Shown here in pieces: positions 25,455 through 33,377 of a stretch of DNA of 51,140 bases. Source of the stretch: Desulfatirhabdium sp964549995 (GTDB taxonomy: Bacteria > Desulfobacterota > Desulfobacteria > Desulfobacterales > Desulfatirhabdiaceae). The notes under the pieces were generated by a model. It ran no database searches and was not told the origin of the DNA. It worked only from the letters and a program-made list of their open reading frames with translations. Numbering within the stretch: position 1 is the stretch's first letter; each line of letters opens with the position of its first letter. The stretch is from NCBI GenBank assembly GCA_964549995.1, contig CAZJXF010000006.1, positions 1 through 51,140 of the forward strand. Direction: 5' to 3'. Both the position numbers and the translations under genes were made by a program.

Positions 25455-25461
25455 ATGCTTT

Positions 25462-25586
25462 AACGGCTTCGCAAAAAGGCGGCAGGCAAGGAGTGCAAAT
25501 GCCCAGGGGTGAGGCGTACGGAGACGTACGCCTCAGCGACGAGGGATGCAGCACAAGACAACATCCGGCCTTTTTGCGAAGCCATC
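25462..25586. mobile_element. 125-bp element of the short class (copy 3)
   Basis: Begins immediately after the right direct repeat of the preceding element. Terminal inverted repeats are ACGGCTTCGCAAAAAGGC and GCCTTTTTGCGAAGCCAT; an internal palindrome has arms GGCGTAC and GTACGCC. It ends 2 bp from the DUF374 stop codon. About 85-90% identical by eye to the copies at 30364 and 37227, but it lacks their 28-bp left extension. Confidence 0.8.
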
Positions 25587-25588
25587 TT

Positions 25589-26248
25589 TCATAACCGATC
25601 GGGATCGATCAGGAAGGAACGCATGGCGTTCTCGATGAGAAGGCGCACCTCCTCGACACTCCTTGAGACCATTTCCTCCGGTTGGATGGGGACGCCAAAG
25701 GTCAGGGTGACACGGGAGAAGGGTTTGGGAATCATGAACCGATCCCAGCTCTTGGCGTACCATGCCCGGTCTGCCGATGCCCAAAGCGGCACGACAACGG
25801 CGTGGGCCGATTTCGCCATGGCGGCGACACCGGGTTTGACGATGCCGGCCGGCCCCTGAGGGCCGTCCACGATGTGACCGGCCAGCCGCCATTGTTGGAG
25901 CGCCCGGATCATGGTTTTCAACGCAGCGGTTCCCCCGCGGGAGGAAGACCCCCTGACCGGTCGAAATCCACCCAGTTGCGCGATGGCCGATGCGATATCC
26001 CCGTCCTGACTCCGACTGATCATGATCGTGATGGCAGGGGGCTGATGCCTGCTGAAATAATCGAAGGCCGGAAAAAACTGCTGATGCCACATGCACAGCA
26101 GCACTTTCCGGCCTTCCCGATACAGAAGGCTCCACCCCTCACCGTTTCGGATGGTGTAGCGATAGGTCCGACAGAGCAGCCGGATCATGCCGTATGCCAC
26201 CACAGAAACCCAGCGGGCTTTTCGTAAGTGGGATGACTTCCAGTTCAT
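25589..26248 (-). CDS. DUF374 lysophospholipid acyltransferase-like protein
   Basis: A 219-residue membrane-associated protein. The DUF374 pattern is visible: LLCMWHQQFFPAF with the acyltransferase-type His, ISRSQDGDIASAIAQLGGFRPVRGSSSRGG, and HIVDGPQGPAGIVKPGVAAMAK. The family is related to lipid A/phospholipid acyltransferases and is common in Gram-negative anaerobes; the acceptor is unknown. It is flanked on both sides by repeats, so it forms a single-gene unit. Confidence 0.82.
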   Translation of the reverse strand: MNWKSSHLRKARWVSVVAYGMIRLLCRTYRYTIRNGEGWSLLYREGRKVLLCMWHQQFFPAFDYFSRHQPPAITIMISRSQDGDIASAIAQLGGFRPVRGSSSRGGTAALKTMIRALQQWRLAGHIVDGPQGPAGIVKPGVAAMAKSAHAVVVPLWASADRAWYAKSWDRFMIPKPFSRVTLTFGVPIQPEEMVSRSVEEVRLLIENAMRSFLIDPDRL

Positions 26249-26277
26249 GATCGTCTCATAACACTCGACAACCTAAC

Positions 26278-26430
26278 GATTTTCTTCCAGTGCCGGGCTT
26301 CCAGCAGGAGGATGGGTCAATAACGTGTAAGGCCCTTACGAGCTCGGGCGGCTGAGTTTGTCCGATGCAGCGGAAAAGGCGTTTCCCTTTCCATGCAGCT
26401 TGGATGGAACTTCTGGACTTTTTACGAACC
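26278..26430. repeat. Degenerate copy of the palindromic element (copy 4)
   Basis: Shares GTGCCGGGCTTCCAGCAGGAG with the arm found at 31480 and CTGAGTTTGTCCGATGCAGCG with the arm at 30250, and ends with the eroded terminus GGACTTTTTACGA. Separates the DUF374 gene from the transglycosylase gene. Confidence 0.65.
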
Positions 26431-26438
26431 CTCCAAAC

Positions 26439-27578
26439 TCATGGTATGACGGATTGCCCTACAGTCGGAGAAAGCCGGATGCGTTCTCCGGGAATCAGCG
26501 GTTTGTTTGTATCGACACGATTCAAGACAGTCAGCGCTTTTATCGGAACGCCGTATTTCTTGGCGATACCCGATAGCGTTTCCCCTTTTTGAACGACATG
26601 AATGTTCCCCGTGCTGCTTTCCGCCTGGGTCTGCATCGCCGTCAGCCGTTCCAAAAATCCCGTTGCACCATCCGGAGGCAGGTTCAATGCGTGCGAACCG
26701 GGCGGAAGGAAATATCCCCGAATTTCGGGATTCAGATCTCGAATCGTCTTGTAGGAAGTGCGTGCCGCTCGAGCGATCAGAAGAACGGAAACCGGTTGTT
26801 CGAGGTCGAGTTTCACCTGCCGCGTGGCAAACGGAGGATAGAGGTCTTCTGGCTTCAGAATGAATCCGAAACGCTCCGGATGGGTCAGGAGGAACTTGGC
26901 AGCAGCCCACCGCAGCACGTATCGCTGGGTTTCCTGGGGAAGGTACAGCTGATAGAAATCCCGGCAATCCTGAAGAAAGATTTCCGTTCGAAGCCCCTCT
27001 TCGCCCATGTTGTATGCAGCTGCCGCAAGCGACCAGGATCCGAATTCCCGGTACAGCGCCGTCAGATAGTCCAGAGCCGCTCGCGTGGCTGCGACGGGAT
27101 TTCGCCGTTCGTCCACATCGGCAGTGATGGTGAGCCCCTGACGTTTCCCCGTTTCGGAAATGAACTGCCAATGGCCGACAGCCCCCTTGGAGGATCCGGC
27201 ATGCGGTAGAAAGGCGCTTTCGACGATCGGAATGAACTTGAGATCCGAAGGAAGGTGCCGTTCCGCGAGCGCTGCTTCAATTTCCGGGAAATATCGTGCA
27301 CCGCGTTTCAACCACAGGATGACCTGGGCCGGATCTCCCAGCATCAGCAGCATTTCCCGTTCGAAGCGCTCCCGGACTTCCGGATTGGACAGCGGGACGG
27401 GCTCTCCGCATACATTGACCTCCTGAACCGACCGAATCCCATTCAGCAACCATTGAACCCAGGGGGCAGCTCTCTCCTCCCCCTGCATGCGTTCGGACGC
27501 AACGGAATAGCCGCCATGAAACCCCATCCAAAAAACGACGGCAATCCCAAAAAGCCATTTCCGGATGACAGGCGACAT
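26439..27578 (-). CDS. mltD: Membrane-bound lytic transglycosylase with LysM domain (MltD-like)
   Basis: A 379-residue exported enzyme that cleaves peptidoglycan glycan strands. Signal sequence at residues 3-28, then an SLT domain with the catalytic Glu in FIPIVESAFLPHAGSSKGAVGHWQF and the NVDERRNP and AAAYNMGE segments. A LysM repeat at the C-terminus (IHVVQKGETLSGIAKKYGV) binds murein. The ATG at 27578 overlaps the upstream GNAT gene's stop (TAATG), with GGAG 10 nt before it, favouring this start over 27605. Confidence 0.87.
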   Translation of the reverse strand: MSPVIRKWLFGIAVVFWMGFHGGYSVASERMQGEERAAPWVQWLLNGIRSVQEVNVCGEPVPLSNPEVRERFEREMLLMLGDPAQVILWLKRGARYFPEIEAALAERHLPSDLKFIPIVESAFLPHAGSSKGAVGHWQFISETGKRQGLTITADVDERRNPVAATRAALDYLTALYREFGSWSLAAAAYNMGEEGLRTEIFLQDCRDFYQLYLPQETQRYVLRWAAAKFLLTHPERFGFILKPEDLYPPFATRQVKLDLEQPVSVLLIARAARTSYKTIRDLNPEIRGYFLPPGSHALNLPPDGATGFLERLTAMQTQAESSTGNIHVVQKGETLSGIAKKYGVPIKALTVLNRVDTNKPLIPGERIRLSPTVGQSVIP

Positions 27579-28231
27579 TACGGTTCCACTCCAAAGCGAA
27601 TCCATTTGAACCGATTCTGGACATCTGCCGACACCCGACTACCGATGCGGGCCATCAGCATGTTTTCAGGTTTGAGGCAAATATTGGGCTCGTTGGTCTG
27701 AAACTCCCGAAACCCGAACGGCTCGAACAGTCTAAACAACATTTGACGGTATTCCTGTGCCGACTTTCCGGTTCCATCCAGATCCCATGTCCAGGAATAC
27801 CCTACAAGATAGACAATCATGTCTTCGACTCTCGGATGGCTGAGCAACATCTCGACAATGTGCCGGGCGATGCCGGTGGAACGCCAGTCCCTACAGACCT
27901 CGATGGCCTTCAGTTCGATCATGATGCCCGGCCCCACCCTCGACCAGCGTTCTTCAGGCTCCGGATGAACCAGCAGCCCAAAGCCGATGATGTGGTTGTC
28001 GTGAACCAACGCAAGAACGATGTTTGCACCTTCGGTTTCGGCCAGCTGAACAAGGCTTTCTTTTTTGGTATAAAGGGATTTGTAGCGTGCATAGACACCG
28101 AACTGGGGATCGAGGGTACATGCTTCGATCCGATCGCCTGAACAGAACGATTCCAGCAAAATATCGCCTTTGGCTGTGGAAACGACTCGCTGTCCGGACG
28201 GGTAGCGTTCAATGGGAGGATTCGATTGCAT
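27578..28231 (-). CDS. GNAT family N-acetyltransferase
   Basis: A 217-residue acetyltransferase-fold protein. The acetyl-CoA loop appears as EVCRDWRSTGIARHIVEMLLSHP around residues 110-132, preceded by the strand MIELKAIEV. The rest suggests the AcuA-like subgroup, which modifies enzyme lysines, but the sequence does not settle that. Co-transcribed with the transglycosylase (1-nt overlap) and 23 bp below another GNAT gene. Confidence 0.75.
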   Translation of the reverse strand: MQSNPPIERYPSGQRVVSTAKGDILLESFCSGDRIEACTLDPQFGVYARYKSLYTKKESLVQLAETEGANIVLALVHDNHIIGFGLLVHPEPEERWSRVGPGIMIELKAIEVCRDWRSTGIARHIVEMLLSHPRVEDMIVYLVGYSWTWDLDGTGKSAQEYRQMLFRLFEPFGFREFQTNEPNICLKPENMLMARIGSRVSADVQNRFKWIRFGVEP

Positions 28232-28254
28232 GATGCCGGTACACTTTCGGTAGC

Positions 28255-28809
28255 CTAAAAATCGCCCCAGTTTTTGTGCAGCCGTTTGCTCATAATGACC
28301 AGATGGTGCAGGTTCCCGCAGGAATCCTTCACATAGTTACGCAGTTCAGCCCGTTCAAAAAAATCGAGTTTACCGGCTGCTTCGATGGCGGCATCTTCGA
28401 TCCCGGCCACGAAGTCCGCACGCAGTTCCTCCAAACCGAGATCCATGGCCAATTTGATGATGTCGAGCATCATCCAGGTTCCAAGACGCATGTGCCGAAC
28501 CTCGGGAAGAATCATGATCCGGATGCGACCGATGTGTTTGGTGCAACCAGCCTGCCGTAGGTGCAGGCTGGCATGCCCCACGATCTCATCATCGCACAAT
28601 GCAATCAGCGAATGCACCGTTCCCGTATCGATACCGTCGATCCATTTTTGAATGGTCCTTGGATCGAGAACATCGTAGCGCATGAACCACCGGTCGCTTT
28701 CGGGCACTTTTTCATAAAACCGGGTCAATGCCGCCTGATCCGAACGTTCCAGCGCCCGGATCACCGCCTCTCGACCATTCTTCAAAACAACTTCTTTCGG
28801 GCATTTCAC
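28255..28809 (-). CDS. GNAT family N-acetyltransferase
   Basis: A 184-residue protein with a GNAT core: DDEIVGHASLHL, RIRIMILPEVRHMRLGTWMMLDIIKLAMDLGL (the CoA-binding strand and loop) and DFFERAELRNYVKD near the end. The N-terminal MKCPKEVVLKNGREAVIRALERSD is the usual beginning. Likely substrate unknown. Probably the first gene of a three-gene set with the next GNAT and the transglycosylase. Confidence 0.78.
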   Translation of the reverse strand: MKCPKEVVLKNGREAVIRALERSDQAALTRFYEKVPESDRWFMRYDVLDPRTIQKWIDGIDTGTVHSLIALCDDEIVGHASLHLRQAGCTKHIGRIRIMILPEVRHMRLGTWMMLDIIKLAMDLGLEELRADFVAGIEDAAIEAAGKLDFFERAELRNYVKDSCGNLHHLVIMSKRLHKNWGDF

Positions 28810-29026
28810 GGCGATTCCTTTCTGAACGGCATGCTAAAGAATGCTTCGATCCTATCGTTCGATCCGTACCTTTTTAACCGAATCGACTCAACAATACCAG
28901 TAGTAGCGTCTTTCCTGAAAGACAGAAGGATGAAATACGGAATGGCTGTTCTCTGCATCAGAGGCGGATCATGAAACGAGGCATGATCGGAATTGTTGTG
29001 GGAGTCTCCGAATTCGGGACATTTTC

Positions 29027-29055
29027 TTGACTTATGGGATCGGCCATGTTAAAGA
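29027..29055 (+). promoter_or_regulatory. Promoter of the tRNA-Pro/tRNA-Arg pair
   Basis: TTGACT (29027-29032), a 17-bp spacer and TTAAAG (29050-29055), with the tRNA beginning at 29070. The 28,810-29,026 stretch upstream holds nothing else I can support. Confidence 0.5.
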
Positions 29056-29069
29056 AGCCGCCATGTGTC

Positions 29070-29146
<77 letters not shown>

Positions 29147-29226
29147 ACGATTTGAATCGTTTTTCCACCCAACCATCCAATTCTTCGCCAAGTACCACCG
29201 TTTCACCATCCCCCCTTCTGCCAACA

Positions 29227-29303
29227 GCCCCTGTAGCCCAGTGGATAGAGCAATGGATTCCTAATCCATGTGCCGCAGGTTCGATTCCTGCCAGGGGCAC
29301 CAA
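29227..29303 (+). tRNA. tRNA-Arg(CCT)
   Basis: 77 nt with encoded CCA. Acceptor arms GCCCCTG and CAGGGGC pair; the anticodon stem ATGGA/TCCAT encloses TTCCTAA, anticodon CCT. tRNA-Arg(CCT) genes are frequent integration sites, and here an accessory zone with duplications starts just 30 bp downstream. Confidence 0.95.
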
Positions 29304-29332
29304 TGAAACAAATACGATACGAAGATCCACCT

Positions 29333-29489
29333 GATGATCGTTCCGAAGCCAGTGTGAAAGCCCATGTTACACAATCTCCATAGGGACTTTCGATTCAGTC
29401 ATCCCCTGTATGCCGCTTGCCTCCTGTGAAAAAAAGAAAAGCCGCTCACTGCAAAGCGTTCTGATCTCCCAGAGCAGCGAATCCCGAAT
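29333..29489. repeat. About 158-bp direct duplication, copy 1 (after tRNA-Arg)
   Basis: Nearly the same sequence recurs at 30491-30649 in the same orientation, with roughly ten substitutions and a one-base change in a poly-A run. On the minus strand it holds AGGAGG, then ATG and a short frame (MTESKVPMEIV) that stops at once. It may be a remnant of a gene start. Confidence 0.85.
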
Positions 29490-29507
29490 GTATCCTCAAA
29501 CCGGGAT

Positions 29508-29924
29508 TTATGGACCCATGATTTGCTCAATCGAGTAGGGACATTCTTCCGGGAAAACAGTTTCCGGCAATCCTGTTTCGCTCGAAGCCATCACCTTTGC
29601 TTTTTGATACGCCACTCGAATGGTATCATCCAGTTTGTTTTTCAATCCAGGAGAATCCGACAAGACTTCTTGAATGTCGATTCTCTGAATTTTCATAGTG
29701 CTTTCCCAGCTCCGGCTTCTCTTTTCTGATTCGTAATCCCATTTCAAAAGATGGGCAATCAGCACCGCCAAACGATTGGTTAACTCCCTTTTTTCTGATC
29801 TGCCCATCGATTCAACTTCCTCAATCAAGTTTTCAATGTCAAGCTGTGACAGCGCCCCGGACCGCAACAGGTTTGCCTGTTCGACGGTCCACTGGTAGAA
29901 GTCCCGGTCGTATAGTTTGTCCAT
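29508..29924 (-). CDS. DUF29 domain-containing protein
   Basis: A 138-residue soluble helical protein. The start LYDRDFYQWTVEQANLLRSG and the middle ENLIEEVESMGRSEKRELTNRLAVLIAHLLKWDYE match the DUF29 pattern well. These proteins are common in cyanobacteria and accessory regions of proteobacteria and have no proven function. AAAGGAAAA lies about 9 nt before the ATG. The gene is flanked by the two copies of a 158-bp duplication. Confidence 0.82.
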   Translation of the reverse strand: MDKLYDRDFYQWTVEQANLLRSGALSQLDIENLIEEVESMGRSEKRELTNRLAVLIAHLLKWDYESEKRSRSWESTMKIQRIDIQEVLSDSPGLKNKLDDTIRVAYQKAKVMASSETGLPETVFPEECPYSIEQIMGP

Positions 29925-30015
29925 AGGTTGTGTTTTCCTTTCTTGCTCTTGCCACTTAACCGAAGACTATAGGGTAAGGAACGGGGATTCCGGTCTTCTT
30001 GTCTTCAGCAACCGT

Positions 30016-30329
30016 GATGAACTCGCAAAAAGTCGCTGTACCCCCGATTGTGGAAAATTTTCGAACCTGAGCATGAGAGCCGGGCATGCCTTTTGATGCT
30101 GCAGCGAAAAACTGTTTTAAGCCTTCGGAGATCGTTGGGCCGGGCATGCAGAGTGCTTCGGCATGTGTTTGAAAAACGTACGATTCCAAGGAAATGCTCT
30201 TTCCTGAAGCGTCTGGCACCATGCCCGGATCTACGAGATCGGGCGGCTGAGTTTTCCCGATGCAGCGAAAAAGGTGTGCCAGCCCCCATGCGGCTCGCTT
30301 GAGACCCACTGACTTTTTGCGAGGCCATC
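30016..30329. mobile_element. Palindromic MITE-like element, long form (copy 5)
   Basis: 314 bp between GATGAACTCGCAAAAAGTC and the inverted terminus GACTTTTTGCGAGGCCATC. Its left arm is shared with the truncated copy at 19047. No matching direct repeats flank it. It lies 90 bp upstream of the DUF29 start. Confidence 0.8.
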
Positions 30330-30335
30330 AATGAT

Positions 30336-30488
30336 GATGGACTCGCAAAAAGTCCATCATATGGACGGCTTCGAAAAAAGGCCGCAGGCAAGGAGTGCAA
30401 ATCCTGAGGAGTGAGGCGTACTTAGACGTACGCCGCAACGACGAAGGATGCAGCACGACACCGCATCCGGCCTTTTTGCGAAGCCGTC
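30336..30488. mobile_element. 153-bp element of the short class with 6-bp direct repeats (copy 6)
   Basis: Opens with the hairpin TGATGGACT-CGCAAAA-AGTCCATCA and continues with the 125-bp module (GACGGCTTCG to CGAAGCCGTC, 30364-30488). AATGAT occurs directly at 30330-30335 and 30489-30494. Its twin at 37199-37351 has exactly the same length and differs at only a few positions by eye. Confidence 0.82.
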
Positions 30489-30490
30489 AA

Positions 30491-30649
30491 TGATGATCGT
30501 TCCGAAGCCAGTGTGAAAGCCCATGTTGCACAACCTCCATAGGGACTTTCGACTCAGTCACCCCCTGTATCCCGCTTGCCTCCTGTGAAAAAAAAGAAAA
30601 GCCGCTCACAGGAAAGCGTTCTGATCTCCCAGAGCAGCGAATCCCGAAT
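30491..30649. repeat. About 158-bp direct duplication, copy 2
   Basis: Partner of 29333-29489. On the minus strand, AGGAGG is followed by GTG and a 24-codon frame (VTESKVPMEVVQHGLSHWL...) that is not stopped as early as in copy 1 and ends at the junction with the mobile element. Confidence 0.85.
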
Positions 30650-30723
30650 TCATCCCCGGTTCATGCGCATCGTTAGCCGATCTTGTACTTTCTCAAAGAG
30701 ATAGACCAAAGCCAGATATGACC

Positions 30724-31107
30724 TTAGTACGTGACTGGTTGATATAATTCAATCTCGGGAATGAACTGAAAATGCTTGGTATTCAACGTATATAATGGGA
30801 GATGATGGGCAATCGCGGTGGCAGCGATAATGGCATCTGGAAGTCCTAACTTGTGGCTTAACGAATACGTTTCCATCAACGTCAGAAACTTTTCCGAGAT
30901 CATGGCATCGAGGGCAACTCGCGAAATGCTCTGAAGATGCGTACGTATTTTGTTGAGTTCTACCTTATTCAGCGCTCCGAAATACAATTCTGCCTGTGTG
31001 ATGACACTCACTGCAATCTGACTTTGTCCGATTGTATGGAGTTCTTGAAGGATATGAATCGTATTTTTATAGAACTCAATGAGGACATCGGTATCACACA
31101 GGATCAT
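30724..31107 (-). CDS. PIN-domain toxin (VapC-like)
   Basis: A 127-residue PIN-domain ribonuclease. The acidic residues expected for the metal site are present: ILCDTDVLIEF near residues 3-12, TQAELYFG around 44, and LPDAIIAATAIAH near 93-105. Such toxins cut RNA, typically initiator tRNA or rRNA loops. The ATG overlaps the antitoxin stop (ATGA). The locus looks AT-richer than its neighbours by eye and lies between mobile elements, in keeping with acquisition by transfer. Confidence 0.85.
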   Translation of the reverse strand: MILCDTDVLIEFYKNTIHILQELHTIGQSQIAVSVITQAELYFGALNKVELNKIRTHLQSISRVALDAMISEKFLTLMETYSLSHKLGLPDAIIAATAIAHHLPLYTLNTKHFQFIPEIELYQPVTY

Positions 31108-31340
31108 ACGGAATAGTGCCTCCATGCCTTTTGACGTAAGGTATCAACCGTGATCTCCCGATTCGCCCATAGCCCAGCATACGAAAAAAAGTCCACCGTA
31201 TTCTCAACGGTATTCTCATGTTGAACAATTTTTTCGTTAGCGTTATCTGTTTGAATGATCTTCACAAAGTCGAAGGCACGAAGGAATTCAACCAACTTTA
31301 ACGCTTTATATTGATCCTGTATTTGGACAACAAATTCCAT
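31104..31340 (-). CDS. Putative antitoxin partner of the PIN toxin
   Basis: A 78-residue protein without a recognised DNA-binding motif; the N-terminus MEFVVQIQDQYKALKLVEFLRAFDFVKIIQ could form a beta-alpha unit, and the C-terminal NREITVDTLRQKAWRH is suitable for toxin binding. AAGGAGGAG upstream of 31340 sets the start; the frame reaching 31403 lacks one. Assigned as antitoxin by its 4-nt overlap with the toxin gene. The type is uncertain. Confidence 0.7.
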   Translation of the reverse strand: MEFVVQIQDQYKALKLVEFLRAFDFVKIIQTDNANEKIVQHENTVENTVDFFSYAGLWANREITVDTLRQKAWRHYSV

Positions 31341-31444
31341 CGTGCATCTCCTCCTTATTGTATTCGTTGTTTGCCCTCGTTGCTTACCCTCCCCATTATT
31401 CATGGGTTCCCACGAAATCCACTAAAATTGTCAATGTAATTCTT

Positions 31445-31754
31445 GACGGGCTCGCAAAAAGTCACCACTTACCGATTTCCTTCCAATGCCGGGCTTCCAG
31501 CAGGAGAGCGGGTGGTGTTTTGCGAAGCAGCGGAAACGTGTTTGAAGCAGCCGGATATCGTTGGATCGGGCGGACGCGCTTCATCCATTTTCGGCTGAAA
31601 AACAGTAGGTTGCCTTTCATAAAACCTTCGTTTCCATCTTGGCTATCCGCCCGATCCTACGAGATCGGGCTGCTGAGTTTTTCCGCTGCGCAAGCAAAAT
31701 GCACCCGCTCTCCTGCGGGTTAAACAAAAGCATCTGACTTTTTGCGAGTCCATC
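31445..31754. mobile_element. Palindromic MITE-like element, long form (copy 7)
   Basis: 310 bp between GACGGGCTCGCAAAAAGTC and GACTTTTTGCGAGTCCATC. It is the same subtype as 41223-41532 but in the opposite orientation: its left arm (CCGGGCTTCCAGCAGGAG) is the right arm of that copy. No clear flanking direct repeats. Confidence 0.8.
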
Positions 31755-31791
31755 CACTTTGACGGTGTAGAGATGACGATCGCTGTTGAGG

Positions 31792-31834
31792 CGGGTCGCC
31801 CCTACAGGCTTTCGCACCACGCATTTTGCATTTT
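31792..31834. repeat. Inverted half copy of GTAGGGGCGACCC beside an RTGCGNN array
   Basis: CGGGTCGCCCCTAC at 31792-31805 is followed by inverted RTGCG-type heptamers (GCACCACGCATTTTGCATTTT) to about 31834. Both repeat types are found elsewhere in the window, here side by side. The surrounding 31,341-31,889 gap otherwise holds the palindromic element at 31445. Confidence 0.6.
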
Positions 31835-31889
31835 CACGATGAGCCGATGGAGGAAGAGCATTTCCTTCAGGATATGCGTTCCAAAGGGG

Positions 31890-33041
31890 TTAAGGCGTGA
31901 TCAACTTGGGATCCTTCACGACACCCAGGTAATGGAATCGGCCCCCTTTGACCTGCTGCACCTGGACTTCCTTGACCACTTCCCCCTTGTTGAACCCACG
32001 GATAACTCCCGTCAAGCCGTCGTAATCTTTTGTCTGAGCAATGGCATCTCGTACCGCCTTGCCTTCGGTCGTCTTGGCCCTACGGATGCCGTCACACAGA
32101 ATCATGAATGCATCGTAGGCGGAAGCACCGACCATGTCGGGCTGAATCTTGTATCGGCTTTCATACGCCTTCAGAAATTCCTGAACGAAGGGACGCTTGT
32201 CATCCCGGTTGAGATTGGTGACGATCACGAATCCCTCGGCCGCTTCTCCTGCAATTTCCAGCGTTTTTGGAGAGTCAGCCCCCTCCTCGCCGATAATCTG
32301 CGTGCTCATACCCAACTCTCTTGCCTGCTTTAGCACCGGGCCGGTCTGGAAATAGTAGCCGCTTGCAAAAATAACGTCGGGTTGGGCTTCCTTGATCTTC
32401 GTCAGATAGGGTTTGAAATCCTTTTCGGACATGGGATACGTCTGGGCAAGAACGACCTGGGCCTTTCCATCGGCGAACTTGGCCAAGTATTCGTTGAACC
32501 CTTCGGCAAGCGTCTTCCCAAAATCATTGTCGCTCGTCAACAAAGCGATCTTTTTGGCTTTGAGGATTTCAACGGCCGTATAGGCCGCAGCTTTGCCTTC
32601 CACGGCCCCCAGGAAACCGTTCCGAAAATTGAAGTCTCCCGCTTTGGTGACATCCGGATGAATGGCATAGGCAGCTACCAGTGGAACGCCCTCATCCTGA
32701 AAGATGGGAGCAATCGCCCGGGTCGGCATGCTGTAGGATCCTGCCACGAGGCCGACGATCTTGTCCTGCTGCAACAGCTTCTGGGCCAAAGCGACCGCTT
32801 CCTTTGCGTCCGCCCGGTCGTCATATACGATGAGTTCCACTTTCTTGCCAAGAAGCCCGCCTTTACCGTTTACCTTTTCCACGGCAAGATCCACCGAATT
32901 CTTGACACTCAGCCCATCGGCCGCTGCAAATCCGGTCAACGGCGCAAGCAGTCCGATCTTGATGGTATCCGCTGCAAGGGCAGACACCGCAAAAAACCCG
33001 ATCATCAACAGGACCATCCAGAAACTGGCTTTATTTTTCAT
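31890..33041 (-). CDS. Branched-chain amino-acid-type ABC transporter substrate-binding protein
   Basis: A 383-residue periplasmic binding protein of the LivJ/LivK type (two-lobed fold). A signal peptide runs to the AxA site at about residue 24 (SALAADTIKIGLLAPLTGF). The conserved NGKGGLLGKKVELIVYDD and the lobe-2 segments (IALLTSDNDFGKTLAEGFNEYLAK) are typical. No permease or ATPase gene is in the window, so it is an orphan that may serve a transporter elsewhere. AGGAGA precedes the ATG. The ligand is not predictable. Confidence 0.88.
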   Translation of the reverse strand: MKNKASFWMVLLMIGFFAVSALAADTIKIGLLAPLTGFAAADGLSVKNSVDLAVEKVNGKGGLLGKKVELIVYDDRADAKEAVALAQKLLQQDKIVGLVAGSYSMPTRAIAPIFQDEGVPLVAAYAIHPDVTKAGDFNFRNGFLGAVEGKAAAYTAVEILKAKKIALLTSDNDFGKTLAEGFNEYLAKFADGKAQVVLAQTYPMSEKDFKPYLTKIKEAQPDVIFASGYYFQTGPVLKQARELGMSTQIIGEEGADSPKTLEIAGEAAEGFVIVTNLNRDDKRPFVQEFLKAYESRYKIQPDMVGASAYDAFMILCDGIRRAKTTEGKAVRDAIAQTKDYDGLTGVIRGFNKGEVVKEVQVQQVKGGRFHYLGVVKDPKLITP

Positions 33042-33157
33042 GCCTTTCTCCTCATGAATGGGATATCCGACCGTGCCGATAAAGGCGAGCTACACATCGC
33101 ATGTCCCTTACCCCATCTTTGTGGGGATGAGGGACAAAAAGAAGGGGGGGCAACAAT

Positions 33158-33368
33158 GATGGGCTCGCAAAAAGTCGCCTCTTACCGATTTCCTTCCAAT
33201 GCCGGGCTTCCAGCAGGAGGGCGGGTGGTGTTTTGCGAAGCAGCGGAAACGTGTTTGAAGCAGCCGGAGATCGTTGGATCGGGCTGCTGAGTTTTTCCGC
33301 TGCGCAAGCAAAATGCACCCGCTCTCCTGCTGGTCAACCAAGAGCATCTGACTTTTTGCAAGTCCATC
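33158..33368. mobile_element. Internally deleted MITE-like element with 6-bp direct repeats (copy 8)
   Basis: 211 bp: the same subtype as 31445-31754 but lacking about 99 bp between two ATCGGGC sequences that are both present in the long form, so the loss probably occurred by recombination between them. AACAAT is repeated directly at 33152-33157 and 33369-33374. It ends 3 bp from the folD stop codon. Confidence 0.85.
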
Positions 33369-33377
33369 AACAATAGA

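Noticed and set aside
29333..29489. Attachment-site copy of the tRNA-Arg 3' end
   Set aside because: The duplicated block does not contain the tRNA 3' end sequence and no integrase gene is visible.
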